Translations under genes and position numbers: made by a program
From: Bacteroidetes bacterium ADurb.Bin008
GTDB taxonomy: Bacteria > Bacteroidota > Bacteroidia > Bacteroidales > Tenuifilaceae
Assembly: GCA_002071445.1 (NCBI GenBank)
Contig: MWFE01000062.1
Span: forward strand, 62,001 to 126,000
DNA length: 64,000 nt
Direction: 5' to 3'
Part shown: positions 53,790 to 63,177 of the stretch, in pieces
Numbering within the stretch: position 1 is the first letter of the stretch
How the letters are laid out: each line of letters begins with the position of its first letter
Notes under the pieces: model-generated
Told to the model about the DNA's origin: nothing
The model's database searches: none
What the model saw: the letters and a program-made list of their open reading frames with translations, nothing else

Positions 53790-55436
53790 TTATTTCATCA
53801 TGGCATCGCGTATGGGTTTGTAGAATGTACCCTCGCGCCAGTTGGGGAAATGGTCGGTTGTGCTTAGCTTATAACCCAACTCAAAATATACCTGCACATC
53901 CTCAACCATCCCATCGAACTTCCATGTTTCGGGTTCGTAGTTATCCGATGGCTTATGGTAGTTATCCATAATCCATTTCAAAAGGGTGGTTTCTGCCCAT
54001 TCCTTTCCATGCTCAACGTTGTCAGATCCAAATGATATGTTGATGGAGGGTACGCCCACCTTAGCGAAGCTAAAATGATCGGAGCGGTAGTAGCCACCAC
54101 TCTCGGGCCGCGAATCGCCCACTATGTAGCGTCCCTTGCTCTCGATAACCGCTTTGGCGTAATCGTCCAACTCGTTGTATCCATATCCGGAAATGGCCAT
54201 ATCATGAGTGCGGCCAAAAATGTTGAGGGCATCCATATTAATAACCGCTACGGTTTTGTTAAGGGGGTAAATGGGATTCTCGGCGTAGTAATGGCTCCCA
54301 AGCAATCCCTGCTCCTCGCAGGTAACGGACATGAAAAGGACAGACCTGTCCTGAACTTTTCCCAATGACTTAAAAGCTTTGGCAATTTCCAGTAGTGCTG
54401 CCGTTCCCGAGGCATTGTCAAGCGCTCCGTTGAATATGGAATCGCCCTTCAGGGCAGGGTTAACACCCAGGTGGTCCCAGTGTGCCGTGTAAATAATGTA
54501 CTCATCCTTGCGGGACGAACCGGGTAACAGGGCAATCACGTTATTCGAACTCATGTACTCCACCCTGTTGCTATAGCTGGCTGAAGCCTTCAGCTTCATT
54601 TCAATGGGTTTAAACCCCCTTTGGGCAGCCATTTGGGTTGTGGCGTCAAAATCGAGCCCTGCCATCTGGAATAGTTTTCGTGCGTTGTCGTTGGTTATCC
54701 AGCTTTGCAGTAGCAACTCCGATTTGGTTATGGGATCGCTGGTGAGGTAAAATTTGGTACCCTTAAAGCTGTTCTCCACCACGCCCCAGGGGTACGAGGC
54801 TGCCTTTGTTTCGTGCACCAGTATGGCTGCAGCAGCACCCTGACGTGCTGCCTCTTCGTACTTATATACCCAACGGCCGTAGTAAGTCATGGCATTCCCC
54901 GTGAACAGCGCGCTATCCTGAGTAGCGTAGCCCGGATCGTTTACCAGCATCACCACGGTTTTGCCCCTAACATCCAGTCCTTCGTAATCGTTCCATTGGT
55001 ATTCGGGGGCGTTAATGCCATAGCCAACAAAAATCACATCCGAGCCGGATATATTTACCTTTTCTGTTGGGGTTGGCGTTCCGCCAATGAAATCGGGACC
55101 ATATTGCAATGTCAGACTACCCTTTTTACCCGAAATATTCAAAGTGAAATCGGTTTCGGGGGTTATCTTCATTAGGGGAACTTCCTGAAAGTAGCTGTCG
55201 CCATTGCCCGGCAACAGGCCAAGTGATGAAAATTGTTCCGACAGGTAATGAATGGTTTTCTCCTCGCCAAGGGTTCCGGGGAAACGTCCCTGGAAATCAT
55301 CGGAAGCAAGTACGGCAATGTACTCTTTTATGCCATCCTCGGTGATGCTTTGCGATGCTTTGTCAACGCCATTGCCCGAGCACGATATTAAAAAAGCGGC
55401 AATTAGGGCAAGGTACAGGTAATTGTAGTATCTCAT
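53790..55436 (-). CDS. M28 family zinc aminopeptidase-like lipoprotein
   Basis: 548 residues. Lipoprotein signal with FLISCS (Cys19). A PA domain insert (about 120-260: VIFVGYGINAPEYQWNDYEGLDVRGKTVVMLVNDPG) sits before and within the M28 zinc-peptidase domain (about 285-540): YTAHWDHLGV (His, metal), GALDNASGTAALLEIA (Asp), VTCEEQGLLGSHYYAENP (Glu pair), NMDALNIFG (Asp) and RSDHFSFAKVGVPSINIS (His). All ligands appear present. It probably removes N-terminal residues from peptides in the periplasm or on the surface. Transcribed away from the 55.9 kb gene. Confidence 0.95.
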   Translation of the reverse strand: MRYYNYLYLALIAAFLISCSGNGVDKASQSITEDGIKEYIAVLASDDFQGRFPGTLGEEKTIHYLSEQFSSLGLLPGNGDSYFQEVPLMKITPETDFTLNISGKKGSLTLQYGPDFIGGTPTPTEKVNISGSDVIFVGYGINAPEYQWNDYEGLDVRGKTVVMLVNDPGYATQDSALFTGNAMTYYGRWVYKYEEAARQGAAAAILVHETKAASYPWGVVENSFKGTKFYLTSDPITKSELLLQSWITNDNARKLFQMAGLDFDATTQMAAQRGFKPIEMKLKASASYSNRVEYMSSNNVIALLPGSSRKDEYIIYTAHWDHLGVNPALKGDSIFNGALDNASGTAALLEIAKAFKSLGKVQDRSVLFMSVTCEEQGLLGSHYYAENPIYPLNKTVAVINMDALNIFGRTHDMAISGYGYNELDDYAKAVIESKGRYIVGDSRPESGGYYRSDHFSFAKVGVPSINISFGSDNVEHGKEWAETTLLKWIMDNYHKPSDNYEPETWKFDGMVEDVQVYFELGYKLSTTDHFPNWREGTFYKPIRDAMMK

Positions 55437-55895
55437 AGGTTTGGGTTTAAATGGGTTAGATATTTGTTTGGTGAAGTATCATAGAATCGGTAATGAAATT
55501 ACACCAACTGTGCCTCAGTAGTGTTACTTTGAATTGGTAAAAGGCAAAAAGTTTAACCCAAACACTATTTTTTTGAATAATCCGAAACTAATGAACAAAG
55601 TATAATTTTACTCAACTATAACATTGTATATCAAATATATATTCTATGGGAAATAGAAATTCTTTAACTGTTTTGACTTACAACGATCTTTCATTTTTCC
55701 CCAATCTAAGGCAATCAGCTATATCATATTGCGTTTGTTGTTGTATGCATGGGAAGGTTATAAGCAGCGGCTTTATCAAAAAATGTAAAATACCTTTTAT
55801 CAATGCTTAAATGATAGTAACCCCTTGCTCGGAGTACCTAAATTATTAGCCAAAATCGAATAATTATTTTTAATTTTGAGCAAATTTTAAAAGGA
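55437..55895. other. divergent intergenic region, M28 peptidase / SPOR protein
   Basis: 459 bp, A+T-rich. A plus-strand TAATTTTG at 55871-55878 (TAnnTTTG) lies 17 bp before ATG 55896 and is the likely promoter of the SPOR protein; a minus-strand TATATTTG at 55632-55639 could serve the M28 gene with a 190-base leader. No RNA gene or hairpin stands out in the rest. Confidence 0.45.
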
Positions 55896-58718
55896 ATGGC
55901 ATATTTTATCCGTAGGAGTATTGTTTGCATTCTCTTAGCAGTTTTGACTTTGATCAGCGGCTTTGTTTCTGGACAAGATCCTGAGCCTCAGGTGAAAAAA
56001 AGTCCTTATGAAGTAAAAGCCGACTCGCTTTTTCAAAAAAAAGGATTTAATGAGGCTTTGCCCTACTACAAGCAACTTGTCGAACAATTCTCCCAGGATC
56101 CCAATTTCCATTACAGGCTTGGTGTATGTTACCTTTTAGTTTCCAAGGAGTTGGATAAATCCATCGAACACCTCAAGTTTGCTTCAACGCGACAAGTGTC
56201 GAACATGGTGTACTATTACCTTGGCGAGGCCTTTTTCCATAGCTATAACTTCGACGATGCCATTTCGTACTACCGCCGTTTCATAATCAACGGTGGAGAT
56301 CCTGCGATTGACATTCAAATCATTGAGAAGCGTGTAGGTCAATGCGAAAATGGCAATTTCATGGTTCGCTTCATTTACCAGCCATCGGTAATTGACAGGG
56401 TTACTGTGCACAGAAACGATTTCTTTCGCTATATCAACACAAAGTCGCCTAAAGGTTCATTCATATTGAAACCCAACGATTTGAAGACCTCTGTAGATGT
56501 AAAACAGGGTGATAATTCCATTATTTTTTATCCCAATAATCCCGAGCCGGGGGATAGGATATTTTACTCCAGCTATGGATCAACCACGTCCTTCGGCAAG
56601 GATATTTTTGTAATTGAGTATCAGCCTGATGGGTTCTGGAGCAAACCAAGGAATTTGGGTGATGTGGTTAACTCCTCGCTTGATGAGGATTTTCCATACA
56701 TGGCAGATGATGGCGTTACTCTTTACTTCGCCTCCAAGGGGCATTACAGCATGGGAGGATTCGATATTTATCGAACTATCTACAATCCTGATACAAAGCA
56801 GTGGAGTACTCCCGAAAACTTGGGCTTCCCGTTGAGTTCTCCCTACGATGATTTTCTTTTTGTCCCCGATGAGAATAATGAGAAGGCTACGTTTGTAACC
56901 GCCAGGAATACTTTGGCCGACAGCCTTGAAGTGGTATTGATGGAAATAGACGAGAATCCCATTCGTCGCCCGTATGACAAGATTGAGTCGCTGAGGCGTA
57001 TTGCTCAGCTTAACTCAAAGGAGGAGCCCAAAAAAGATTTGCCCAAGCAGGTTGAACAGGTTGGTTCGGCACAACACAAACCTGCAACTTTCAATGCGGT
57101 TGAGAACGATCCCGAATACTCAAGGGCTTTGGCACAGGGTTTTTCACAGCAGATGAAGGCCGACTCGTTGAGGGTTAAGCTGGATGCACTGCGCCATGGT
57201 TTTGAATATGTTAATACTGCCGAGGAGAGAAGAAATCTGGAAAAGAAGGTAGTTATTGTCGAAAATGCCCTGCTGGAGGCTCAGCAAAGTGCCGACAATT
57301 TTTTTGTTAAGGCCAGTCAAATTGAGCAGGAGTACATTACCGGTAAGCGTAAGCCCATAGATAAGCCCACATCAACCTTTGCTTCAGACAATCCTAAATT
57401 TTTATATCAGGCACAATTTGCCCCAACGGTATTTCAGGCCGATGAGATTACCCGATTGGCTCAATTGGAAAAACTTAACCCACAGATAGAGGCGCTGCGT
57501 AAGGAATTGATGGAAGCTAAGAGTAGAGTACAAGAGATTGAGAATAGCGAGCCCGAGTCGTACAACGAAAATCCCCTCTATCAAAAGAACAAATTGGATT
57601 ATATATCAAAATTGCGCAGCATCAATCCGTTGTTAACCAATCTGACCAGCGGGAAGAAGGAACTATATAGGGAATGTGTTTCGGTGGCCGTTGTAAAACG
57701 GGGCTCTAATAACGATGCGGATATAAAATCCGATATTGATAGGGCTAATCAGCATTTCCGGGCAGCTTCCGCCATACGTAATAATGCCGATGACGAGGGA
57801 ATGGATGAGTCAACTTACGAAGCCTTGCTACTCGATGAGTTGGGAGTATTGAGGCTTGAACTGGTTTTTGCCAAATTATGGGGTATGAGGATTTACCAGC
57901 AGGAGGTGTTAAGCAAAATCTTTCGCATGGAGCAGAATATATTTGGGCGCCCGCTACCCACTGCTTCTCCAAAAATCAAAACCGAAAAGGTTGAAGAACC
58001 GGACAAGGCTACTCAGCAGCAAGCCTTAGCCATAACGCGTGATAATGACAAGGCACAACCCGACGCTATACTTTTCCACACCGACTCGGAAGTTGAGTTT
58101 CAGGTGGTTGAAAAATCACCCTATAGCAAAACTAACCCCATACCCGTTGACAAACCATTTCCCAATGGTGTGATTTATCGGATTCAGGTTGCTGCATTCA
58201 GCAATCCAGTAGCCATCGATTTTTTCAAGGGCATGGTGCCCATCCATGGGGAGTTGGTAAATGGAGGGAAAGTTACTAAATACTATGTGGGTAATTTTAG
58301 GATGTTGAGCAATGCAGAGAAAGCGTTACCCATAGTTCGGTCAAAAGGATTTAAAGATGCCTTTATTGTAGCGTGGCACAACGGACGTACCATTGCCCTG
58401 TCCAGGGCAAAAACCCTTGAGTACTCTCAGGGTCCTGATCAGCAGGAAGAATCTCCTACCATAAGCATAGAAAAGGATAACCGTTTGTATATGATTCAAC
58501 TGGGTCACTTCAAGGGACGTTTGCCCGACGATATGACCCAAACGATTAAAGCATTGGCTCCGGGTAAAGACATTATTCGCAAACCCGACAATCAGGGAGG
58601 ATTTATCTACTCCGTTGGTAGTTATTCCGATGCCGTTGAGGCAACCCGCGTGAAGGACAACTTAATTGGCAGCGGCATTAAAAATGCCTTTGTGGTGGCA
58701 GTAGAAATGGATAATTAG
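55896..58718 (+). CDS. TPR-PD40 envelope protein with two C-terminal SPOR domains
   Basis: 940 residues. A signal peptide (to about 27) is followed by TPR repeats (about 35-160: ADSLFQKKGFNEALPYYKQLVEQF, YYLGEAFFHSYNFDDAISYYRRFI), a PD40/WD40-like beta-propeller (about 170-350, YFASKGHYSMGGFDIYRTIY), a long coiled-coil-rich middle (about 365-700) and two SPOR domains (about 765-845 and 865-940: GVIYRIQVAAFSN, LYMIQLGHFKG). SPOR binds glycan-stripped peptidoglycan. TPR plus PD40 resembles PorE of the T9SS, but the OmpA-type anchor is replaced by SPOR. Likely periplasmic. ClpS follows 27 bp later. Confidence 0.87.
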   Translation: MAYFIRRSIVCILLAVLTLISGFVSGQDPEPQVKKSPYEVKADSLFQKKGFNEALPYYKQLVEQFSQDPNFHYRLGVCYLLVSKELDKSIEHLKFASTRQVSNMVYYYLGEAFFHSYNFDDAISYYRRFIINGGDPAIDIQIIEKRVGQCENGNFMVRFIYQPSVIDRVTVHRNDFFRYINTKSPKGSFILKPNDLKTSVDVKQGDNSIIFYPNNPEPGDRIFYSSYGSTTSFGKDIFVIEYQPDGFWSKPRNLGDVVNSSLDEDFPYMADDGVTLYFASKGHYSMGGFDIYRTIYNPDTKQWSTPENLGFPLSSPYDDFLFVPDENNEKATFVTARNTLADSLEVVLMEIDENPIRRPYDKIESLRRIAQLNSKEEPKKDLPKQVEQVGSAQHKPATFNAVENDPEYSRALAQGFSQQMKADSLRVKLDALRHGFEYVNTAEERRNLEKKVVIVENALLEAQQSADNFFVKASQIEQEYITGKRKPIDKPTSTFASDNPKFLYQAQFAPTVFQADEITRLAQLEKLNPQIEALRKELMEAKSRVQEIENSEPESYNENPLYQKNKLDYISKLRSINPLLTNLTSGKKELYRECVSVAVVKRGSNNDADIKSDIDRANQHFRAASAIRNNADDEGMDESTYEALLLDELGVLRLELVFAKLWGMRIYQQEVLSKIFRMEQNIFGRPLPTASPKIKTEKVEEPDKATQQQALAITRDNDKAQPDAILFHTDSEVEFQVVEKSPYSKTNPIPVDKPFPNGVIYRIQVAAFSNPVAIDFFKGMVPIHGELVNGGKVTKYYVGNFRMLSNAEKALPIVRSKGFKDAFIVAWHNGRTIALSRAKTLEYSQGPDQQEESPTISIEKDNRLYMIQLGHFKGRLPDDMTQTIKALAPGKDIIRKPDNQGGFIYSVGSYSDAVEATRVKDNLIGSGIKNAFVVAVEMDN

Positions 58719-58745
58719 CTATATTGCAACACTTTTTTTAAGCAA

Positions 58746-59030
58746 ATGACTGGCAAATCAACGAAAAAGCTAAAGAAAGTAAGAAGCAAGGAAGAGCATA
58801 CAGTGCTCTATACTCTTATTCTCCATAATGATGACTATAATCATTTTGATTATGTTATCGATAGCCTTGTGGAAGTGTGTAAACACGACAGACTACAGGC
58901 TGAGCAGTGTACGCTCATTGCCCACTACAATGGGAAGTGCGATGTGAAAACTGGAGAGTTGGAAATGTTAAAGCAAATGAAAGAAGAGCTTGGCCGAAGG
59001 GGCTTGTCATCAACCATAATGGCACATTAG
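58746..59030 (+). CDS. clpS: ATP-dependent Clp protease adaptor ClpS
   Basis: 94 residues, normal size. The N-degron-binding core is clear: LYTLILHNDDYNHFDYVIDSLVEVCKHDRLQAEQCTLIAHYNGKCDVKTGELEML, with HNDDYN and the H..G..... V.TG pattern of the pocket, then ELGRRGLSSTI. It delivers N-degron substrates to ClpA/ClpC-ClpP in the cytoplasm. Short spacing from the previous gene suggests co-transcription. Confidence 0.95.
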   Translation: MTGKSTKKLKKVRSKEEHTVLYTLILHNDDYNHFDYVIDSLVEVCKHDRLQAEQCTLIAHYNGKCDVKTGELEMLKQMKEELGRRGLSSTIMAH

Positions 59031-59068
59031 GGTATGTAGATTTGTGATAATTACAAAAGCAATATGCA

Positions 59069-59542
59069 ATGTTGGGATTTATTGCTCTGATACTTATAGG
59101 ATTATTCCTTTTTGTGGTTGAGTTTTTGCTCATTCCCGGGCTAACCATTGCCGGCATAGGTGCCGTTGCCTCATTGATTGGCGGTGTATTTTGGGCCTAC
59201 TACGGTTATGGTAGCACAGTTGGGCATATCACCCTGGCTGCAACCATGTTGGCCACCATCCTCACCATTGCCATTGCCCTACGGTCGAAAACGTGGAAAC
59301 GTTTTATGCTCGATACCAGTATCGACGGGAGTATTGCCTCTACCGACGATGAAAATCAGGTGAAACCCGGAGATGAGGGAATGACCATCAGCAGGTTAAC
59401 ACCCATGGGAAAAGCTCGATTTAATGATAGGATTTATGAGGTTAAATCTACGGGAGAGTATGTTGATCAAAAAACTGAAATAGTTGCCATTAGGATGGAA
59501 GGATCGAAAATTATTGTAAAACCTAAATACCCTAAATCATGA
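59069..59542 (+). CDS. NfeD family membrane protein
   Basis: 157 residues. N-terminal membrane helices ([45 protein letters not shown], about 4-48, and about 55-72), then a C-terminal OB-fold domain (about 95-155: [52 protein letters not shown]), which is the standard short NfeD arrangement. NfeD proteins pair with flotillin-like SPFH proteins; the flotillin gene follows with a 4-bp overlap. Confidence 0.94.
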   Translation: MLGFIALILIGLFLFVVEFLLIPGLTIAGIGAVASLIGGVFWAYYGYGSTVGHITLAATMLATILTIAIALRSKTWKRFMLDTSIDGSIASTDDENQVKPGDEGMTISRLTPMGKARFNDRIYEVKSTGEYVDQKTEIVAIRMEGSKIIVKPKYPKS

Positions 59543-60519
59543 CAGGAATTGGATTATACCTGATTATTTTTGTGGCAAGTATTATTGCCCTATGGATTAT
59601 TCTGTATTTCGTACCCATTGGCCTGTGGTTTTCGGCCTTGGTAAGCGGAGTAAAAGTCTCTCTTCTTCAGCTGATTTTGATGAGATGGAGGAAAGTCCCG
59701 CCCAGCGTCATAGTGCAGGCTTTAATCGAGGGAACGAAAGCAGGAATAACGCTCTACCGCAACGACCTTGAGGCCCACTTTCTTGCCGGCGGGAGGGTGC
59801 CGAAGGTTGTTCACGCCCTGGTGTCGGCACAAAAAGCCAATATTCCCCTGGATTTTAGAATGGCTACCGCCATCGATCTGGCAGGCAGGGATGTGTTTGA
59901 GGCCGTTCAGATGTCGGTAAATCCCAAGGTTATCAATACTCCACCGGTTAGTGCTGTGGCCAAGGATGGCATTCAACTTATTGCCAAAGCCAGAGTAACT
60001 GTAAGGGCAAACATTAAGCAACTGGTGGGCGGAGCAGGGGAAGAAACTGTTTTGGCCCGTGTGGGGGAGGGTATAGTCTCATCAATCGGCTCGTCCGATT
60101 CGCATAAAAAGGTTTTGGAGAATCCCGATTTCATTTCGCGTGTCGTGCTTGAAAAGGGATTGGATGCCGGTACGGCATTCGAAATACTATCCATTGATAT
60201 TGCCGATGTTGATGTTGGCAAGAACATTGGTGCCGTACTACAAATGGATCAGGCTAATGCCGATAAGAATATTGCTCAGGCCAAAGCCGAGGAGCGACGG
60301 GCAATGGCTGTAGCGCTTGAGCAGGAGATGAAAGCTAAGGCTCAAGAGGCACGAGCACTGGTTATCCTTGCCGAAGCCGAGATTCCCAAGGCCATAGCCG
60401 AGGCTTTCCGTTCCGGAAATTTGGGTATAATGGATTACTACAAGTTGAAAAATATACAGGCCGATACCACCATGCGCGAAAACATAGTGAAGGGAGAAGG
60501 GGGTGGAAAGAAGGAATAA
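59539..60519 (+). CDS. floA: flotillin-like protein FloA
   Basis: 326 residues. One N-terminal membrane helix (about 4-25), then an SPFH domain (about 60-230: [43 protein letters not shown] is specific to FloA), and a C-terminal coiled coil of Ala/Glu/Lys ([45 protein letters not shown]). FloA organises fluid membrane microdomains. Its ATG overlaps the nfeD stop by 4 bp; a terminator follows at 60537. Confidence 0.96.
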   Translation: MTGIGLYLIIFVASIIALWIILYFVPIGLWFSALVSGVKVSLLQLILMRWRKVPPSVIVQALIEGTKAGITLYRNDLEAHFLAGGRVPKVVHALVSAQKANIPLDFRMATAIDLAGRDVFEAVQMSVNPKVINTPPVSAVAKDGIQLIAKARVTVRANIKQLVGGAGEETVLARVGEGIVSSIGSSDSHKKVLENPDFISRVVLEKGLDAGTAFEILSIDIADVDVGKNIGAVLQMDQANADKNIAQAKAEERRAMAVALEQEMKAKAQEARALVILAEAEIPKAIAEAFRSGNLGIMDYYKLKNIQADTTMRENIVKGEGGGKKE

Positions 60520-60536
60520 TCGAACTGATGGAAAAT

Positions 60537-60573
60537 AAAAAAAGGCTGTCCGAATACCTGACAGCCTTTTTTT
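60537..60573. terminator. bidirectional terminator between floA and the DHS-like gene
   Basis: AAAAAAAGGCTGTC / GACAGCCTTTTTTT, a perfect 14-bp stem around a nine-base loop. It lies 18 bp after the floA stop and 11 bp past the stop of the convergent gene at 60584. Confidence 0.85.
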
Positions 60574-60583
60574 GTGTGCATTA

Positions 60584-61600
60584 TCATTTGAAAAGCTTAC
60601 TCCATTCGCGTTTCTTACGATTTTTCCACGAACCACGGTGGAATACGTAGCTAAGTATAAGGGGAACTACGCTTGTAGCCTCGGCGTAAACCATCTGTTC
60701 ATGGGTGGTACTTACCTTCCCCCACGAAGCAGCCTCTTTTAGCGTTGAGCCGGAGCATCCGCCATCGCGAGGATCGGCAACGGTGATTTGCACTGCGTAT
60801 TTATGCATGGGCACATCGTGGCCTAAAATTTCGGCACAAACCACGGTATCCTGAGCAAAGTTTTTGGGTACTCCGCCGCCCACCATAAACAGCCCTGTAA
60901 CGTTGGCAGCAATCTTTATATCGGTGAGCTCTTTAAAATCCTTTACAGAATCGATGGAAACATGGGCATTGGGGTTTTCAATCTGATGCTTAACCAGGCC
61001 AAATCCGGCACTACAATCGCTGAATGCGGGAACGAAAATGGGCACATTGTGTTCGTAGCATACTTGTACCAGGCTATCCTTCTTTACCGAATGTTGAGTC
61101 AGGTATTTACCCATCTCTTTAATAAACTCACGCGAGCTGTACGCCCCGGGTTTCATGCCATCGGCAATTGCTTTAATAGTTGTATCGCATACCTGTAGCT
61201 CTTCCTCGTTAATATATGTATCATAAATTCTGTCTATATAGTTATCTCTAAGGAAGTTATCATCAATAAATTGAGTGCCTTTATAGTGTTTAAATCCCAG
61301 TGCTTCAAAAAAGTCCATATCCACAATCGAAGCTCCGGTGGCAACCACAACGTCAATCATGTTGTTTTTAACCATTTCCACATAGGCTTGCATGCAACCT
61401 CCGGCACTGGTACTTCCGGCAAGGATGAGCCAGTTGCTGCACTCCTTGTCGTTGAGCATCATCTCCAGAATGTCGGCAGCTGAAGCCGTGTCGCGCGAGG
61501 TGAACGACATGTCGCGCATGGCATTGATAATGGGAGTGGAGTCGAACGATTTGATATCGATGTGTTTAATCACATCCTTCAAAAGATCTTTTTTTTCCAT
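60584..61600 (-). CDS. deoxyhypusine synthase family protein (polyamine-related)
   Basis: 338 residues with the deoxyhypusine synthase fold: LAGSTSAGGCMQAYVEMVKNNMIDVVVATGASIVDMDFFEALG (NAD-binding), IFVPAFSDCSAGFGL, VGGGVPKNFAQ, and the active-site Lys in EAASWGKV followed by AEATSVVPLILSYVF. Bacteria have no eIF5A hypusine pathway, so the bacterial relative probably uses spermidine or another amine (for example a homospermidine synthase-like reaction). Located 42 bp after speB, which makes the putrescine precursor, in support of a polyamine role. Confidence 0.9.
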   Translation of the reverse strand: MEKKDLLKDVIKHIDIKSFDSTPIINAMRDMSFTSRDTASAADILEMMLNDKECSNWLILAGSTSAGGCMQAYVEMVKNNMIDVVVATGASIVDMDFFEALGFKHYKGTQFIDDNFLRDNYIDRIYDTYINEEELQVCDTTIKAIADGMKPGAYSSREFIKEMGKYLTQHSVKKDSLVQVCYEHNVPIFVPAFSDCSAGFGLVKHQIENPNAHVSIDSVKDFKELTDIKIAANVTGLFMVGGGVPKNFAQDTVVCAEILGHDVPMHKYAVQITVADPRDGGCSGSTLKEAASWGKVSTTHEQMVYAEATSVVPLILSYVFHRGSWKNRKKREWSKLFK

Positions 61601-61642
61601 TTCTGTTTCCGTATTGTGTTGATTGTTAAGGTATATGGAATT

Positions 61643-62494
61643 TTATTCCGCTTTTGCAAACTTATATGAAAGAATCTTATAAAGCAACTTGGCCGCCAAA
61701 AAGTCCGAAGATTTTTCGTATGGATTCGGGCATAGTTCTACTATATCAAAGCCCACAAGATTTTTCCTTTCAACCAACTTTTTGAGAAACGATAGTGCTT
61801 GATACCATTGTAGCCCTCCGGGTTCAGGTGTTCCGGTGGAGGGCAGGATGGAAGGATCGAATCCGTCCAAATCAACCGTTAGGTAAACATTATCGGTTAG
61901 AAGATCAATGGCTTTGTCCATCCATTCATCGCCCCGGGCAATGTGGTGAGCCCAAAAAACCCTATTTCTATCAAGCCTTTCCATTTCGCCCGAATCCATG
62001 CTCCTGATTCCTACCTGCACTATGGGGCACAGTTCCTGTGCACGTGCCATCACGCATGCGTGGTTATTTTTCGATCCCTGATAGCTGTCGCGTAGGTCGG
62101 TGTGTGCGTCGATCTGTAATACGCTAAGGTTTTTATATCGCTTTGCATGAGCCTGAATGGGACCAATGCTCACCGAATGTTCTCCTCCAATGGTAACTAA
62201 AAATTTGCCGGAATCGATGTACTTCAAAGCCTCTTTTTCCGCAGCCTGCACCATATCTTCGGGGCTTTTGTTTTCAGAAACTGCCGGTGCAGTATGAATG
62301 CCATGCAGGTAAACTTCGCTGTCGGTTTCAATGTCATATAGTTCCATGTTGGCCGAAGCTTCAAGAAGAGCTTCCGGCCCTTTGTCAGAACCCTTAACCC
62401 AGGTACTGGTTCCATCGTAGGGAATGGGAAGAACGACAATTTTCGAACTCTTTTCCAGAGCATATTCACCGGGAAGATCTCCAAAGCATACCAT
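61643..62494 (-). CDS. speB: agmatinase SpeB
   Basis: 283 residues of the ureohydrolase family. The binuclear Mn ligands are in GGEHSVSIG (His), VLQIDAHTDLRDSYQGSKNNHACVM (Asp, His, Asp) and LTVDLDGFDPSILPSTGTPEPGGL (Asp, Asp), and the substrate loop is present. It hydrolyses agmatine to putrescine and urea, cytoplasmic. The arginine decarboxylase expected upstream in the pathway is not in the window; a downstream DHS-family gene is. Confidence 0.94.
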   Translation of the reverse strand: MVCFGDLPGEYALEKSSKIVVLPIPYDGTSTWVKGSDKGPEALLEASANMELYDIETDSEVYLHGIHTAPAVSENKSPEDMVQAAEKEALKYIDSGKFLVTIGGEHSVSIGPIQAHAKRYKNLSVLQIDAHTDLRDSYQGSKNNHACVMARAQELCPIVQVGIRSMDSGEMERLDRNRVFWAHHIARGDEWMDKAIDLLTDNVYLTVDLDGFDPSILPSTGTPEPGGLQWYQALSFLKKLVERKNLVGFDIVELCPNPYEKSSDFLAAKLLYKILSYKFAKAE

Positions 62495-62570
62495 GATTAA
62501 CTAGGTTTAAAAATTTTTTGCAATGATAGGTAAAAAAAGTACAGAAAAATAATTGAAAGCAAGCAACGAA

Positions 62571-62605
62571 AAAAAATCCTTCCCGGAGGAATTTCGGGAA
62601 GGATT
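62571..62605 (-). terminator. rho-independent terminator after the Spy-like gene
   Basis: Minus strand: AATCCTTCCCG, a nine-base loop, CGGGAAGGATT, then a run of T. It lies 26 bp past the stop at 62631. Confidence 0.8.
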
Positions 62606-62630
62606 CTATGAAAAAACCTGAACCTAATGT

Positions 62631-63152
62631 TTACTGCATGTAAGGACAATTCCCCATTCTACCACGGTTACCCATTCCTCTTTTTCCCATTCGTCCACCC
62701 CTGCGTGAGTTGAAAACTGCACGTTGGTCGTCGGTGAGTATCGATGAGACTTCTGCTCGGTGTGCAGCACCCTTTTTCATGATATTGGCCCTAAGCTGTG
62801 CAATCTCATCAATGGTCTTGTTAATTGCGTTAATATCAATTTTTTCAGCCGACTCAAGGGTTTGTAAACGCGCCCTTTTTTCGTTCAGCTCGTTGCGCAG
62901 TGGGGTAACCTCTTTAAGATGCTTTGTTCTTAACTCGTCCATCTTTGCTTGCTGCTCTTCGCTAAGGTTAGGGATGAATTGGCCCATGTAAGGCCTTTCA
63001 TTCTGGTTGTTCATTCTCTGCATAGGGCGACCTGTTCCCATACCCATGCCCATACCCATACCTCTTTGGGCAAAAGCATCATGCCCCATTGTCAAGGCCA
63101 TAGTACCGATAGCTACCGAGAGAATGGCCGTTTTAAAGATTTTTGTTTTCAT
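62631..63152 (-). CDS. Spy/CpxP-like periplasmic protein, Met/Gly-rich N-terminus
   Basis: 173 residues. Signal peptide ending AFAQ (about 29). A low-complexity GMGMGMGMGTG stretch (about 31-41) and Met/Arg/Gly-rich C-terminus (about 150-173) flank a helical LTxxQ-type domain (about 60-148: NLSEEQQAKMDELRTKHLKEV, ILTDDQRAVFNSRRGG). This is the Spy/ZraP/CpxP fold of periplasmic chaperones and metal-binding sensors. It is paired with the similar protein at 63178 (25 bp between). Confidence 0.85.
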   Translation of the reverse strand: MKTKIFKTAILSVAIGTMALTMGHDAFAQRGMGMGMGMGTGRPMQRMNNQNERPYMGQFIPNLSEEQQAKMDELRTKHLKEVTPLRNELNEKRARLQTLESAEKIDINAINKTIDEIAQLRANIMKKGAAHRAEVSSILTDDQRAVFNSRRGGRMGKRGMGNRGRMGNCPYMQ

Positions 63153-63177
63153 GTCAAATTCAATTTAAAGGTTATTA

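Noticed and set aside
53712..60573. Two terminators (53712-53740 and 60537-60573) share AAAAGGCTGTCC
   Set aside because: Similar GC stems with A/T flanks arise readily in terminators; no further flanking similarity, so not a mobile repeat.
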